Shown: positions 13,071 to 26,200, counted from the stretch's first letter. The stretch: DNA of 64,000 nt from Sclerotinia nivalis (GCA_029531795.1 JAPEIS010000012.1:868001-932000); one strand, 5' to 3'. Numbers and translations are program-made. The notes: a model not told the origin generated them from the letters alone.

Positions 13071-14359
13071 TTAGAACTTGAGGGTCTTTGGCTTCTCCCA
13101 GGTGAATTCTTGACTGGTGAAGTGACCGTTCTTAGCAGTCTTGAAGTAGATTGGCTTAGCCAAATCAAGCTCTTTGACAATGACACCTGGTCTCAAGTCA
13201 AAGTTGGCTCTGATGATCTCAACAAGTTCATCAGAGGTCTTGCTGGATGTACCGTATGTGTCAACGAAGATAGAAAGTGGCTCAGCAACACCAATGGCGT
13301 ATGAAAGTTGAACGAGAGCACGTCTGGCAAGTTTGGCATTAACCAATGACTTGGCAATCCATCTAGCGACGTAGGCAGCAGATCTATCAACTTTGGAGAA
13401 ATCCTTTCCGGAGAAAGCTCCACCACCGTGAGCACCCCATCCACCGTATGTGTCGACAATAATTTTTCGGCCAGTAAGACCAGCATCTCCTTGAGGTCCA
13501 CCAATGATGAAGAGTCCAGATGGTTGAATCTGAAAAAATATATGTTAGCAGTGTATAGAGAAAAGAATTAATACAGCAACTTACGTGGTAGATGGTCTCC
13601 TCAGTCAAGTATTGAGCAGGGATAACCTTCTTGACAATCTTCTCCAAGATCTCCTTTCTCAAAGATTCGGTGGTGATGTTCTCGTCGTGTTGAGCACTGA
13701 CGACAACGGTGTGAACCCTTTGTGGGACAACAGCTCCGTTATCGTGCTTGTACTCAATGGTGACTTGAGTCTTGGTATCAGGTCTGAGCCATGGCAAGCT
13801 TCCGTCTCTGCGAGCAGCGGACATAGCAGCGTTAAGCTTGTGTGCCAATTGAAGGGTCAAAGGGAATAATTCGGGAGTCTCATCAGTAGCATATCCGAAC
13901 ATGATACCTTGATCACCAGCACCTAATTGCTCAAGAGCCTGCTCGTAGTGAAGACCTTGAGCGATATCTGGAGATTGTTCTTCAATGGCAACCAAAACGT
14001 TGCAAGTCTTGTAATCGAAACCCTTGGCAGAGTCATCGTATCCAATATCTTTGATGGCTCCACGGATGACCTTTTGGTAATCGATACGTGCTTTGGTGGT
14101 GATCTCACCGAAGACCATAACCATACCAGTCTTGGTGGCAGTCTCACAAGCAACCTTGGAGAGAGGGTCCTCTGCTAAGCATGCATCGAGAATAGCATCG
14201 GAGACTTGATCAGCGATCTTATCTGGATGACCCTCACCAACAGACTCGGACTATAGAATATGATCAGTAAATAAAATGCGTTATCGAGATGAAAAGTCAT
14301 CTTACGGTGAAAAGGAAAGTTCCTTGGTTGTGGTGAGAAACTCCATTGGCTTGAACCAT
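13071..14359 (-). CDS. SAM1: S-adenosylmethionine synthetase (methionine adenosyltransferase)
   Basis: This cytosolic enzyme makes S-adenosylmethionine from methionine and ATP, the main methyl donor and a precursor for polyamines. Three exons (14359-14306, 14250-13585, 13529-13071) give 392 residues, the usual family length. The ATP-binding motif EGHPDK is at residues 24-29, GAGDQG at about 128-133, and the glycine-rich GGGAFSGKD block at about 275-284. Introns are 55 nt each with GTAAG donors. The first intron falls between FLFT and SESVGEG, so the short first exon is supported by family conservation. The gene is head-to-head with the GPN3 gene, 1.1 kb apart. It corresponds to Neurospora eth-1 and Aspergillus sasA. 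All motifs are intact. Confidence 0.97.
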
Positions 14360-15452
14360 GATTGCGGTTGGTTTATGTGAGAGGATGAAGGTAAAGAGGG
14401 GAGATATTGAAAAAAGAGAAGAAGAAGAAGAGTAAGATGATTGATTAGAAACGATGATTTGGAGAGAAAGATGAGAGAGAAGGGAAATAGGGAAATAGTT
14501 AAGAGTTCGAGGAAAAGGATCTAGTAGGATGTAAGAAAAGGAAAAGTTTGTGGTAGGGATTTTTAGAGAAGGTGGGGTTTAACAAAGAGAATGTCCGTGC
14601 TACGAAATTCAATTGGTTGTAAATTTGAATTGCACCATAGCTTGTACTTAAAAGAGGCTGGCCGATAGAAAAAGGGCAAGCGACATGGTCAATACTCACC
14701 GCCTTTGAATCTATGAATCCTAATGTATCCGTAATAGTATGTATGTAAGATTCAATGCAGGATTCACCCCATGCATTCCATTCATACCATACAGAAGGCA
14801 TCAAAATATGATAACCTGCAGTTCCAGTTGCCTTTCTCAGAGATCGTTTATCAAGCAAGTCTCACTCATATCGTTTATGCCATTTTAGATGGATTTGGCA
14901 AAATTTGTTGAATTCATTGGCTTGGTGGTTCAATAGTGGTTCATCGGTGTCAATCACCTACTAGGTAGGTGTATTCTATCTCGGACACCGAATCGAATAT
15001 TCACATATCCCCGGTCTGAAGCTGGGGTACGTAGGTAACTGTACGCGTTGCACGTGTGTTTGGAATTCGGAATCATAATATTTATTCACTGAAGCTTCTT
15101 ATTGTTTTACATCATGTAATTACTAGATGATTGCTGAGGTTTGTACAAAGTAGATACATTCGAGTTTGTTGAGGGCTCGTGCCGAGACCAACCGGTGCTG
15201 GCTAAATATCCACCAGGTACTAGTTTCATTCTAGCACGGGGTAATAAGGTTATTCTCAGCCTTATAGTCACAGCCTTGCGCGAAAAATCTTTATCGCTTC
15301 GGCCTGGAAGGCTGGACCGTTTTTTTCTTCTGATAGCTAACCCCACTATCACAATTTACCAGTACAATCTGCCCAACATCATTGCTCTCGTATCATAAAA
15401 ATACTATTCGCATTACATAGTGAGCCACCATTAATCGAAATCAACATTCAAA
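14360..15452. promoter_or_regulatory. Shared intergenic promoter region of SAM synthetase and GPN3
   Basis: The 1.1 kb between two divergent starts must contain both promoters. The part next to the SAM synthetase start (about 14390-14480) is purine-rich GAGAAG on the plus strand, i.e. a CT-rich leader for the minus-strand gene. Overlapping short open frames on both strands near 15107-15398 have no homology I recognise. No defined operator was found. Confidence 0.5.
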
Positions 15453-16446
15453 ATGAGTAAATTTGGCGTCCTAGTAATGGGACCTGCAGGTGCAGGAAAA
15501 GTGAGTCTTATGCGCCTTTCTTCTTAGCTCTAGCCATCCATCATCAAAGACTCAACTCTTGTGAATTTCGCTATCAGCCAAAAAAAAGTATACATACTAA
15601 TCTCCTCTTCCCTCCCTTTAGACAACCTTCTGCACTGGGCTAATAAACCACCTCCAAAACAATCGCCGCTCTTGCTTCTACATCAATCTCGACCCGGCAG
15701 CCGAAACCTTTTCACACGAACCCGATCTCGACATCAAAGACCTCATCTCCCTCGAAGATGTCATGGAAGAAATGGGACTCGGTCCCAACGGCGGCCTAAT
15801 TTATTGTTTCGAATTCCTACTCGAGAATCTCGATTTTCTCTCCGAAGCCATCGAGCCTCTGACCGAAGAGTATCTCATCATAATCGATATGCCGGGCCAA
15901 ATAGAACTATATACACATATCCCGATTTTGCCTGCATTGGTGAAATTCTTGACCAAGACAGGCGCATTGGATATTAATCTGTGCGCTGCATATTTGTTAG
16001 AAGCGACATTTGTAGTTGACCGGGCGAAGTTTTTCGCAGGCACGTTATCTGCTATGAGCGCGATGATTATGCTCGAGGTTCCACACGTTAACATTCTTTC
16101 CAAGATGGATTTGGTAAAAGGACAAGTTGCGAAGAGGGAACTGAAGAGATTTTTAGATCCAGATACGTCGTTATTGGATGATGATCAGGAAGAAGATGAT
16201 GGGGAAGGAGAAGCCAAGGATGCGCAGACATTGATGAAGGGGAATAGTTTTCGTAGGTTGAATAAGGCGGTTGCGGGTTTGATTGATAGTTTTAGTATGG
16301 TATCGTATTTGAGGTTGGATGTGCAAAGTGAGGATAGTGTGAGTGGGATCTTGAGTTATATCGATGATGCGATTCAGTTTCATGAGGCGCAGGAACCGAA
16401 GGAACCAAATGATGAGGTGCAATATGATGAGCCGGATATGGAATAA
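15453..16446 (+). CDS. GPN3: GPN-loop GTPase 3 (RNA polymerase II assembly/nuclear import)
   Basis: GPN GTPases act with Gpn1 in assembly and nuclear import of RNA polymerase II. Two exons (15453-15500 and 15622-16446) give 290 residues. The P-loop GPAGAGK-T spans residues 10-17 and is cut by the only intron exactly between Lys16 and Thr17. The signature Gly-Pro-Asn is at residues 70-72, the switch motif DMPGQIE starts at residue 105 and SKMD (G4) is at 176-179. An acidic insertion (DDDQEEDDGEGE) follows. Residues around DMPGQIELYTHIPILP favour GPN3 over GPN1/GPN2. The coding strand is C-rich in the first half and G-rich in the second. It converges with the APQ12-like gene 640 bp downstream. 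Confidence 0.95.
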
Positions 16447-17084
16447 GGTGGTTTGTTTGGCTGTCTTTTGGGAAGTAAAATGGAACTACGATGTGGAATC
16501 TTGAAATGGCTACACGGATGGTCTTTCGAAGTTTACTTCGACTTTCTTTATAGACAGAGGCGCATAGCTGGTTAGGAAACGGATTTGAAGAAGGGATTCG
16601 GAGAAGGGATTTTGGCGTTGCGGAGGAACGGTTCTATGATGCATAGCGCGGGCGTTTATTTGGTACATGAAATACTAGTACATAAAAGGATTTCCCAGAA
16701 ATATCCTGATACGAGAGATTTTGTTCGGCTTATCCCATGCTTCCGTTTCCCAATGTGTCAATTCTTGTATGGTGTGATGTAGTATTCATTGTTAAAAATG
16801 TCCTACCGCTGATGACAGAGGGTAATCATGATGCTCTACTGTTGCTCTATTGTTGCTGATGCCGTAAAGCATATATCCCTCATATCCAATACCTTCCTCG
16901 CCCACCCAACCCAACCCAACTCTTCCTCTCCAATAAAATCCCTACCATTCTCCATTTTCCATTCCCCCATCCCCCATCCCCTATTAAAAAACTAAAAAAC
17001 CACCCACAAAACGCCAACCCACCCAATAACCACCAATCAACCACCCAACCCCCTCCTCCATCCCATCCCCCCATAAAAAACCCC
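16447..17084. other. Convergent intergenic region (3' ends of GPN3 and APQ12-like gene)
   Basis: Both flanking genes end here, so it should hold two 3' UTRs and terminators. The right part (about 16890-17084) is very C-rich on the plus strand with CCCAAC and CACCC repeats, continuing the compositional bias of the adjacent APQ12-like coding end. The 65-codon open frame at 16585-16782 has no support as a gene. Confidence 0.55.
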
Positions 17085-17747
17085 CTACGACCCTTTCCTC
17101 TGCTCCCTCTCCGCCCTCTCATACTCCGTCCAAAACGCATCTATTACCCCTCTCCCCCACCCCCAAACCTCACCCCCCGTCCTCCCCACCCCCCTCTCCC
17201 AAACCACCACCCCCATCCACCCCAGCACCCCCCAAAAAACAACACCAAACACCATTCGCGTGCCCCACGCCATTATCCTTCGTATAAAACTCATGAGCCA
17301 TAGTATATACCAAATTGTCGCGAGGAGGAGGAGGAGCGCTGTTACGGCGGGGGCTTGCGACGCGAGATGTTGGAGGGTGGTTATGAGGGGCGCGAGGCTC
17401 GTTAGGAGGATTGGGTAGAGGGGGGTGAGGAGGCTGCTGATGCGGGTGTAGGTTGAATGGAGGTAGGGGTACGTGGATTGGAGGTAGGGGTAGGCTTTTA
17501 GGATGTAGGGGGTTGTGAGGGTGAAGAGGTCTGTGGTGTTGGTTAGGATGAATTACAAGTTAAGAGGAAGGTGGTGGGAGGATTTCATGATGGGATCGTG
17601 AAATATCATACAATACTGAGTGTACGTATAATATCTTCCAAAATGAAAAAAAAAAAACATACCATTAATCAAGGGATAATCCCTTAAAAAATCCATAACC
17701 ATGTCCAAACTGAAGAACCCCAAGAGATTTTCAGGAGGAGCTGGCAT
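17085..17747 (-). CDS. APQ12: APQ12-like nuclear envelope/ER membrane protein
   Basis: Apq12 family proteins are small nuclear envelope/ER membrane proteins linked to nuclear pore biogenesis and lipid homeostasis. Two exons (17747-17663 and 17530-17085) give 176 residues. The intron has a GTATGT donor, a CTAAC branch site and a CAG acceptor. The N-terminus (MPAPPENLLGFF...) leads into a repeated YPYLQSTYPYLHSTY segment. Two adjacent hydrophobic helices follow: ALLLLLATIWYILWLM and MVFGVVFWGVLGWMGVVV. The charged C-terminus ends EREQRKGS. Family assignment rests on this topology and remembered similarity, so it is likely rather than certain. GC skew flips inside the gene. Confidence 0.8.
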
Positions 17748-18609
17748 TTGATTTATTTGTATTTATAGAAGTTGGATTGGACTAGGGCAAGAAATCGCAA
17801 AGTCCTTTGTCTTTTTTTTGGTTGTGTCTTTTTTATCGCGAGGAGTTGCGCATAAAAAGATTGATCGTTTGATGGTTTCTCTTTTATAGGTATTCGTCTT
17901 GATCGTCTTGTAGCTTATAACTTGTAGCTTGTAGCTTGTAGCTTGTAGCTTGGAGCTTGTTTCCTTGACTACAGCACCACACCGCACCATATGAGTATGA
18001 TTTAAAGTTCAGACGATAGATCGAAGGGATTCAACGAAGAATTGTAAAAGCAATAGAAACTCAATATATAAGTTCAGCTCGCGCACCAATTGATTATAAA
18101 ACTCAAAGAGCAATGAAAAAAACCGAAGAAAAATTTAACGGTGTCCTACTTCCAAACTTTTTTTTTCTTTATTTTTTCTTTTTCAAAGTATCTTCTAGAG
18201 TTAAAAGTTTTGTTTATCATTATCATTATCAAATTTGTTATTTGTTTATCTCAGATGCACGCGAGGAAGGAAGAATATCTCCCGGTGCTCCACTTACCAC
18301 TGCTTGCCGATCAGCGGGAAGGGCAGCACGAAGCTCATCCCGAGCCGGCGCGAAATGTGAGATAGCGGCGGAAATGATCGTTTCAAACATCAATCGAAAG
18401 GTATTTAGAAAATATTGTAATTTAGATATCCATATTCATGTATTCATATCTCTTAACTATCTCGGTAAGTGAGTATGCGATGCAACGCCAAGTTGTGAGT
18501 TGCTCATACAATACGCCAATGCTATGCTAAACCCTATGCACTCACCCAACCAACCATAGAGCCATGGTTTTATGTCCAAGTCAAAAAACTCCTGTCAAAT
18601 GCAATCATT
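17748..18609. other. Intergenic region between APQ12-like gene and SLD3
   Basis: Contains the promoter of the APQ12-like gene (it reads leftward) and the 3' flank of SLD3. A heptanucleotide CTTGTAG tandem repeat lies at 17921-17959. The open frames near 18113-18472 are AT-rich, lack domains and are not called. Confidence 0.5.
17921..17959. repeat. Heptanucleotide microsatellite (CTTGTAG)n
   Basis: About four exact CTTGTAG units followed by a CTTGGAG variant and a partial copy. It lies about 175 bp upstream of the APQ12-like start on the minus strand. Confidence 0.9.
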
Positions 18610-21523
18610 TCATGCCAAGTCATCGATATCATCATCATTCCACCCCAACGCCTCATAATATGATACCTCTTTCTTATAAATTTGTGTAGGTTTCATCTTT
18701 TCTAGTGCTAATGGCACCTCTCTTAAATTCTCTTGATCTTGATGTGAAGGGTTAAAAGGGTGAGTGTGACCCAATTTCCATTCTGATATCTTCCCTAAAG
18801 GTGTTTCCTTAACTGGTGTTTCTCTCAGTGGCGTTTCTTTCAAGGGTGTTTCTTCTATGCCATTATACAAAGTAGAGGGTGAAGATCTTTTTATTGGTGT
18901 TTCCAAAATACCTCGTGGGACAGCTGAGACAGGTCTTTTCACCACAGATTCAGGAATACTGTTGAATAGTTGTGCGCTAGAACGACGCATTTGCAATGGC
19001 GAAGAAGGTGGTATTGCACCATAATCGGCGTCACAGTTTGTGAAATTATTCGTGGGTCTAGACGCCGTAGAAAAGGATTTACGACTTGGAGTCGCCTGCA
19101 CGGAATCCCGGAAAGGGTCTTGACCGTATGAGGGACGAACCCTGGATTGCGGTATGGTGGGTACACTCGATGGAGGGACGAGACCCACCTCCATCTGTTC
19201 CAAATCTTTTGATCCCCTGAGACTCGATAGAGATTCACCGAACACGTCTTTCCGACGGTTGTTCTTGGGTGTGGCTTTGATCTGTACCGGTTGAAATCCT
19301 TGGAATAAGGGGTTCCTGATGGGCTTTTTGGACTTCCGGGGATGTCCAGCCGGGGCAGATCTTCGTTCAGCAGTCTCGACCAATGATTTGCCAGCTAGCT
19401 CACGATTTGGCTTCTTGAGTGCTGAAATGGCATCCTTCAACTCTGCGTCAATAGCAGCTTGCTTCTTTGCTTTTGAGTTAGGGTCTGGGGCAAGTGTACT
19501 CATATCAACCTCTCTTTGTGAAAATCTTTTCGAATTCAAAACTCCACCTCTATTAGCATGAAGGGGTTTGAACTCGGCAGAGGGTATGCTAGACAAGGGT
19601 GGTGCCTCACTGGCCTCTCTCTTAAGACCAGGAACGGTAGGATCGGTAGCAGACCTCATCAAAGAAATGGCTCTGTTCGACCCTATTGACATACTACGTC
19701 TCTCTCTATCGTCTGTCAACACACGTTGGAGACTTTTTCTTTGCTTTGCAGGAACAGGACGCTTAGTGACTGCCCCTGGTCGAGTAGGTGTATTTGAGAA
19801 ACTTGCAGATTTAGAAATCCTAGGTTTTGAAGCCGATTTGGTAATTGGTCCTCCAAGTTTGCGATTTATGACATCACAACGATCAGGGAGACGTGCTGAG
19901 AAGAAAGGCACAATGACTTCTATGCAAAAATCCTTGAGAATATTATCAGTGTGCTTTACGGTGTTGGCAGCTGTTGGATCTGAGCTTGTTTCCGGAGCCT
20001 TGATGGCTTCACTTGCAATGGACTGCCAAATGCATAATCGATCAATATGGACATCAATGAGCATCGTGAGATGGTCCTGTTTCCTAGTTTTGGGTGTCCG
20101 TTCCTTGCTTTGAATGATATCATAACTTGGTAGACTAGGTAAGCCTCCCTCCACGTTCTCTGTTGTCGAAGCTAGAGGTTGTAGAGCAAGAATCTCAAGA
20201 ATTACAATCATTTGAAGTTGCGTTTCGCGGATGCGTAAATTGGCTATGCGAGTTTTTGCCATCTCGTCTTTCGACGATCCTGGAGCTCCGGAGTCTATCT
20301 CCTCAACATGACCGACCCACCATTTTCCAATGAGTGATTTCTCATTTGGGTACAACCCATTCTTTCCAGGTTTCATCTTCTTATTGCCCTTCCTTTTTTT
20401 GGGTTTAACTGTCGCATCGTCGGCACTCTGATCGTGGATATCAATGGCCGAGACACAGGCAGGTACACCATCACGATATTTCTTGTCGAGAAGAGTACTA
20501 GATAGTACAAGGCTTTCTAAAAATGCAATGTGATCATTCATATCGAGATTTGCGTCAAAGTCGAGGTGAAATGCCGCGCGTGCTCGTGATAACGGACCTT
20601 TGGCGAAATAGGCTAGTGAGGTTCTCGAGAGATAGAGTGATTCGAAGTACTGATTTCTGATGTTATCGAATATCTCAGGAGCTGTGGCTTGTGTTTTCAT
20701 CTCCGAGGCGGGCAAAGAAACGGTCGCTTGAGAGACATTTTGAGCCTCGGGTACGGGTAAGGATTCAGGAGCAACTAATTGAGGTCGGGGCTCTGGTAAT
20801 AGTGGAGTAGATGGCCGTTTGATCATAGACTGTATCGCTTCGATGGCGAGTCTTTTTTTCTTATTATATTTGCTTCCCTCTGGTATGATCAATGGTTCTG
20901 CCAAGGTTCCAAAATGAGCTGAACCTAAGAGCATTCCCTTCACCGGCACATCTGCGCGCTCGGTCTGGGCGACAACAGCCGAAGACTTCAATTGATGTAT
21001 GTTGATCCAAGAACCGAGTTGCAAAATGACATATAATCCTCGCGATTCTCTCTCGACTGCGTATAAAGTACGATTGTCATCCAATCTAGCTATGAGAACC
21101 ATTGGCTGATTTCCCATTCGTTCCTCCAATTCCAATATCTTAACATGAGTCTCGAAAAGTCGCGATTGAGGCAATGGATTAGTTGTAGATCCAATATCTA
21201 GATATGAGAGTGGTAGATGTGACCGCGGTAATAGTATTATAGGTTGAAGGGTTCGAGGTCGGGTATTGACCTTAGATGGGTATGGCTATTTTCAAATAAG
21301 ATATATTGCTGTGGGAATGCTCAATTATACTGCCTACCTTAACAATAAAAGTATCCTTAAGCAAGTCCTCCAAAGAATCGCCATCTCTCTTCCGCTTCTT
21401 ACTCCCTAGACTTCCTATATCATCTTGACCAATTGACTGTGAGCTTGGAGTCAAGACACCAGGTTGTCGACGCGCTTGGTGAGTCGACGCGCCGGAGAAA
21501 GGGGATGCATCTTGACTTGACAT
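18610..21523 (-). CDS. SLD3: DNA replication initiation regulator Sld3
   Basis: Sld3 loads Cdc45 on the Mcm2-7 helicase and, once phosphorylated by CDK, binds Dpb11 to fire origins. Two exons (21523-21338, 21285-18610) give 953 residues; the 52-nt intron has GTAGGC and ATAG ends. A KKRKRD nuclear localisation signal sits near residue 45. The central Sld3-type domain is recognised from about residue 240 to 570 (for example the segments DHLTMLIDVHIDRLCIWQS and DNILKDFCIEVIVPFFSARL). The C-terminal half is basic, disordered and rich in SP/TP sites, including TPIKRSSP. It carries a tandem ETP[LV] pentapeptide repeat encoded at about 18800-18855. The acidic C-terminus ends WNDDDIDDLA. The ATG at 21523 is the first in frame. 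The gene is head-to-head with SSK2. Confidence 0.88.
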
Positions 21524-22136
21524 AGCACCCAAATATTGATATTTGTTATATCATGAGGAAATTATTGTATACAGTGACATCTAATTGATACAACGCAAAA
21601 TCTGTGTTGAAAAATTATGTTGTTGATGAACAAATGCTATGTATACAAAACAAATCAATCACAATTAGCAATATAATATTTCCATGTCTAGACGCGGTCC
21701 TCACGAGACTATAACTTGACAGGGATTAAGCACTTTAACTTTAAGCCTCGGTCGGAACCATTTCTCCGATGCATGCGCGCGATCACTGGAACATTCTTTT
21801 TTATATTAAAAGCAGCCAGCTCGTCAACTTTTCTGGTGTTTCGATTGATTAATAACAGAATACTAAATGGAGTTTACTTATTTATTATTATTCCTATTAT
21901 CTTGAGGGCAAGCACCCAACCCTATGATAGCTGTCTGTCTGCGCTAGAAAGGCTAAGATGGATGAACGGATCAAGAAAATAATTAACGTCAAGGGAGTAC
22001 AATCCCTGAGTAGAAGTAAAGCAGTCCTCAGATTCATGATCTTCATCTTCCATGGCGCCGGTGCATACCTACCTAACCTAAATACGGCATTCTATGTGCT
22101 GTCCATAATTGGCCACATCAGCCTCAAAATTCTCGA

Positions 22137-22219
22137 GCCTCGACAACATTCAACATCCTATCAGTCATTCTACAGCCTCGACAACATTCAATATCCTATC
22201 AGTCGTTCTACAGCCTCGA
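22137..22219. repeat. 38-bp tandem duplication
   Basis: Two copies begin GCCTCGACAACATTC at 22137 and 22175, with a third partial copy from 22213. The two full copies differ at two positions, both C/T or A/G transitions (CAACATCC versus CAATATCC; GTCATTC versus GTCGTTC). Confidence 0.9.
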
Positions 22220-23121
22220 GTAAAGATATGAATTATCAGTGAACCCCAGGTGCGTATATGTATATAGTTTGGTAAGTTGTGGCTTAGCTTTCAATGATTC
22301 ACTTTGAAACTCTTCATTAATGGGTATCATTGAGAAATGAGGGACAAGATCGTCGTAGGGCGTGAGTGGCAAAAGAGACAGGATGTCGCGGGGTTGATCT
22401 GTTTGGGGTGATGGTCCATAAGAAAATGCAGTGAACATCTATCTATCCTACTAGATGCTACTTACTAAGTAGGTAGTATTTGAAATTAAAGTATCTCTCC
22501 ATAACGTACCGAGTACTTGGCTAACTACCTAGTACTTTAACTCAAATCATTCACTTCGGCTTTTGGTATCGATCAACAAATAAAAATCGTGCCCAATACT
22601 AGGTAAATCGTAAATATGCGTTCACGATCCATATTTCATTCATGAAATTGATATCCATAAATCACAATCGGATAATTTTGTCTTTAATCGGGCTTTTAGT
22701 GATCAACGATTGTGTACCAATCAATAAAACCAACAACCAATCACATCTATTACTTGACCTTACTATACCTTACTATACCTTACCTAGATGTTCACCTTAA
22801 ACCGTCGATAGTTACCCACTACACTTTAATGGATCAATTCATCTTTTCTTTTGAAGCTTTTCAATACCTAGTAGTAATTCTTTAAATCCATCCTATGATT
22901 CCTATTTACTAGATAATATCTATCTGCTTACCCAGATACTCCTACACCTACATTTTCCCCTCGATTCGACTTTGTTTCCTGTTATATCTACGAGCTATCT
23001 TTGTTTCTAATTCAATCCACAAACATTGATTATTTTCTTCTTTGAATTAAAGTTCTAGACAATCACTATAAACAGTACTCGGTACCACTTCACTTCACTT
23101 AAAATCACCACTGCACTGTCA

Positions 23122-23135
23122 CCCCCCCCCCCCCC
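23122..23135 (+). repeat. Homopolymer C14 in the SSK2 leader region
   Basis: Fourteen uninterrupted C bases, 111 bp upstream of the SSK2 start codon. A complementary G20 run lies 153 bp after the SSK2 stop codon. Confidence 0.9.
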
Positions 23136-23246
23136 TGCTTTATCGGTACCAGGATGACTTCCTATCGACGCTAGACAAAGGGCAAATTACTTTTGGCACC
23201 CGCAACCTCTGACTTTTCTATTAAACACTCAGTACTACTCTTAGTC

Positions 23247-26200
23247 ATGAGCTCAGAGATTTCACCTCGTGCTGTACGCTTTACACACGGGGACGACGGC
23301 CAAAGATTTGAATCATTAAAATCTTCGGTGATCATGGAGCGTCCACATGTTGAAACCAGCGATTCGGCGGGCTCAGGCTCCTCTGCAGATTCACAAGACT
23401 TTGTTCAACATTTAAACCCTGATGCTGCGCACGATGTGCATCCCGATACCTTTATTCCCATCGACCCTCGACCCCAAATGAATAGTATGAATTCAAGCAT
23501 ACGGAGTCGAGGCAGCAATTCGGAAACAAATGGTGCAATATATGGTCGCGAAACTGCATTCAGTAATCCACAACAAACTCCGTTGAATGGCGCAACCGCC
23601 AGATCTCAGAGGCCCACGGCACCAGCCCGAACTCCTTCAAGTACATACGCGCCTGCGCGCAGACCTCCACAGGCTCCATACATGTCAATCTCGGATCGCC
23701 ATCGATCTGGTTCAACCTCCTCAAGATTTAATAGACAGGATCCCAGTGGCGCATATCGTGCGCAAGAAAGGGCTTATGTACAAAGGTTGAGGCAAAATGA
23801 GCCATTCGAATATTTTGAACCTTATACCCCAAGTCTTGGATATGGAACAGGATCAGATACCGAGGAGGAATCGCCATCAGAGCTACAATTTGATGGCGAC
23901 CCATTCGACCAAGAGACTGTACTTTTCTACAACAATGATGACATACAACCTACAGCAGAAGATTTGAAAGATCCCGCGAATAGAGAACGTCTGGAATGGC
24001 ATGGGATGTTAGCATCTGTATTGACGGGAGACGTGGTCAGGCAGGAGAAGAAACGTCTTATTGGTAATTCAGAAAATAAAGCAGAGAATATTGGCACAGA
24101 GATTTGGCTCGGGATACGATCGAAGGTATGCGGAAGAAGTTTAGGAGCCCAACGACGAATACTAGAAGATACACGGGCCAATCTCGATACCGTCCTAGAG
24201 GAGATTATTAAGTTTCAGGTGCAAGGTGAGAGTGAGGCTGGAAAGTCACCTATTGATCAAGTACGGGACATAGTCGCGAAAATTGAGAAGTGTGAAAGCC
24301 TATACCCATCTCGCACTGGCTTAGAAATGGCGAATAAATTGGCAGCGTCTACGCAATTCGCTGCCACTTGCGATGCTGTTATATCATGGCATAATACCAC
24401 CGAACTTATTAACATTGAGCTTGCCATTCTACAAAACTGGGTAGGGAATCCGGAACTCGACTTCAACAAAGTGAGACAGCGCTCGCCTTCAGGGCATGGA
24501 CTTTCCGACGAATCATCGTTCATTGATAGGTTGCTTAAGGAGGACGGGTTGAGATCTTTGCAGGGTGATAAAAGCATTCTTCTAGGTGTATCTGAGGTCA
24601 TCATGAAAGCAAAAAATACCCTTATTGAGAACTCGGAGGGATTCGCAAAACGTCACTTACCTCCTTATATCGAAGAATTACTCACACTCATAAACTTTCC
24701 CTCACGCCTTATCGAAGAGATTATCAAAGTTCGGCTGCAGTATGCAAAAAAGATGCGAGATTCCACGCAACAAAACGCAATGATGGCTGAGCAAATGATT
24801 TCGCAGTTCAGAATTTTACTCAAACTTGCCATCCTGATTAAGCAAGAGTACCTGACCATATCAAATCCTGAGCCTGGGTGGGATTTACCACCTTGTATTG
24901 ATGAGTCTTTTGATCAGGTAGTTCTGGACGCGCTCAAGTTTTACTTCAAGATGCTCAATTGGAAACTTGGTGGAAACAAAAACACTTTCAAAGAAGCAGA
25001 AGTTCTTGAGCAAGAATGGGACTTTTCTAATGAGATCGGACGACATCTGCAAGGTGGTGATGTTGAGGTTGCCGAGCAATTTAGTTCTCTAACCCATAAA
25101 GCCTTCTTTCGTCTGAATACCACTTTCGAAAAAGAAATGGTGAGAAAACCAAAGGAAACAGCTGCCGAGATGACAAAGCGTTATAAGCAGAGTCTAGACT
25201 CCGTTCGTGTGCGACAGCGTATGTTACAGCGATTTTCTAGGGTTCTGAGTGATCGTTTCGAAAACTCGACGGATTTCAGCATTGCTATGAAGCAAAGTGG
25301 CTTGCAGGAACTGTACTCGAGGCTTATTGAAACCGGTCACTTTTTGGTTTATACTGCGAGCATCGAGCACGATGGTATTTTCCTCATAGCCTCTCCTTCT
25401 TTGTACAACCGACCTCAAGATATCCAATCCATCCTAGGAACATGCTATCACACAGGAGATGTACAAGAAGATACTAGCAACCCTTACATATTAGTTCTTC
25501 GCCCCGAAGTCCCAATAGGATGGGATGGTCGTCAAGTCGATTCGGCTTTGATAAACATCAACATAGATTTGAAAGTGGGACATCTTAGACTTATCGCAGA
25601 TGGGTCACAAGCCAGATTATCAAATGCTCGTTTGGCATTCTTAGACTCCATCGGCTTACATCTAGATATGGTGGTTGAACAAAGATCACATCTCAAGAAA
25701 GTTCACATCAAATTGACTGACATTAAGAAAGTCGTGTATAAATTATCGAATTTGATCATGGACAGTGTGGAAATTGTCCGAAAGCAAACCGAAGGACTGG
25801 AATGTCAAGAACTCATCCAAACCTGTTTCATTTTCGCGACTGAGTTTGGCCAGAGGTCTTTACCTTATATGGATCGAAATCGGAAACAAATGAACAACAT
25901 CAAGCTCACAAAGATCGCCCTGGATTGGGTGAGCTTCATTTGTGATGACTGTGTTCCGACGGATCGTAAAACTTTCAGATGGGCTGTTCTTGCACTTGAA
26001 TTTGCCATGGGTATGACCCAAGGTCAGCATATATTAGCACTCGGAGAAGACGAGTATACAAGGCTTCGATCGAAAGTCTCGGGATGTATGTCTCTATTAA
26101 TTTCACATTTCGATATTATGGGTGCAAGATCAAACTTGGCCGCTCAAGCAGAGAAACAGCGCGTGGAAACATTGAATGGCCAGTTTAGGAAGATGGATAT

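Larger units (their letters stand above)
21524..23246. promoter_or_regulatory. Divergent intergenic region between SLD3 and SSK2
   Basis: The 1.7 kb must hold both promoters. It contains a 38-bp tandem duplication (22137-22219), ACTTAGTAGG/CTACCTAG-type motifs near 22446-22530 and 22773-22797, and a C14 homopolymer 111 bp before the SSK2 start. Short open frames at 21716-22438 have no support. Confidence 0.5.

Noticed and set aside
19568..20113. 181-codon plus-strand open frame
   Set aside because: Antisense shadow of SLD3 exon 2; no domain of its own.
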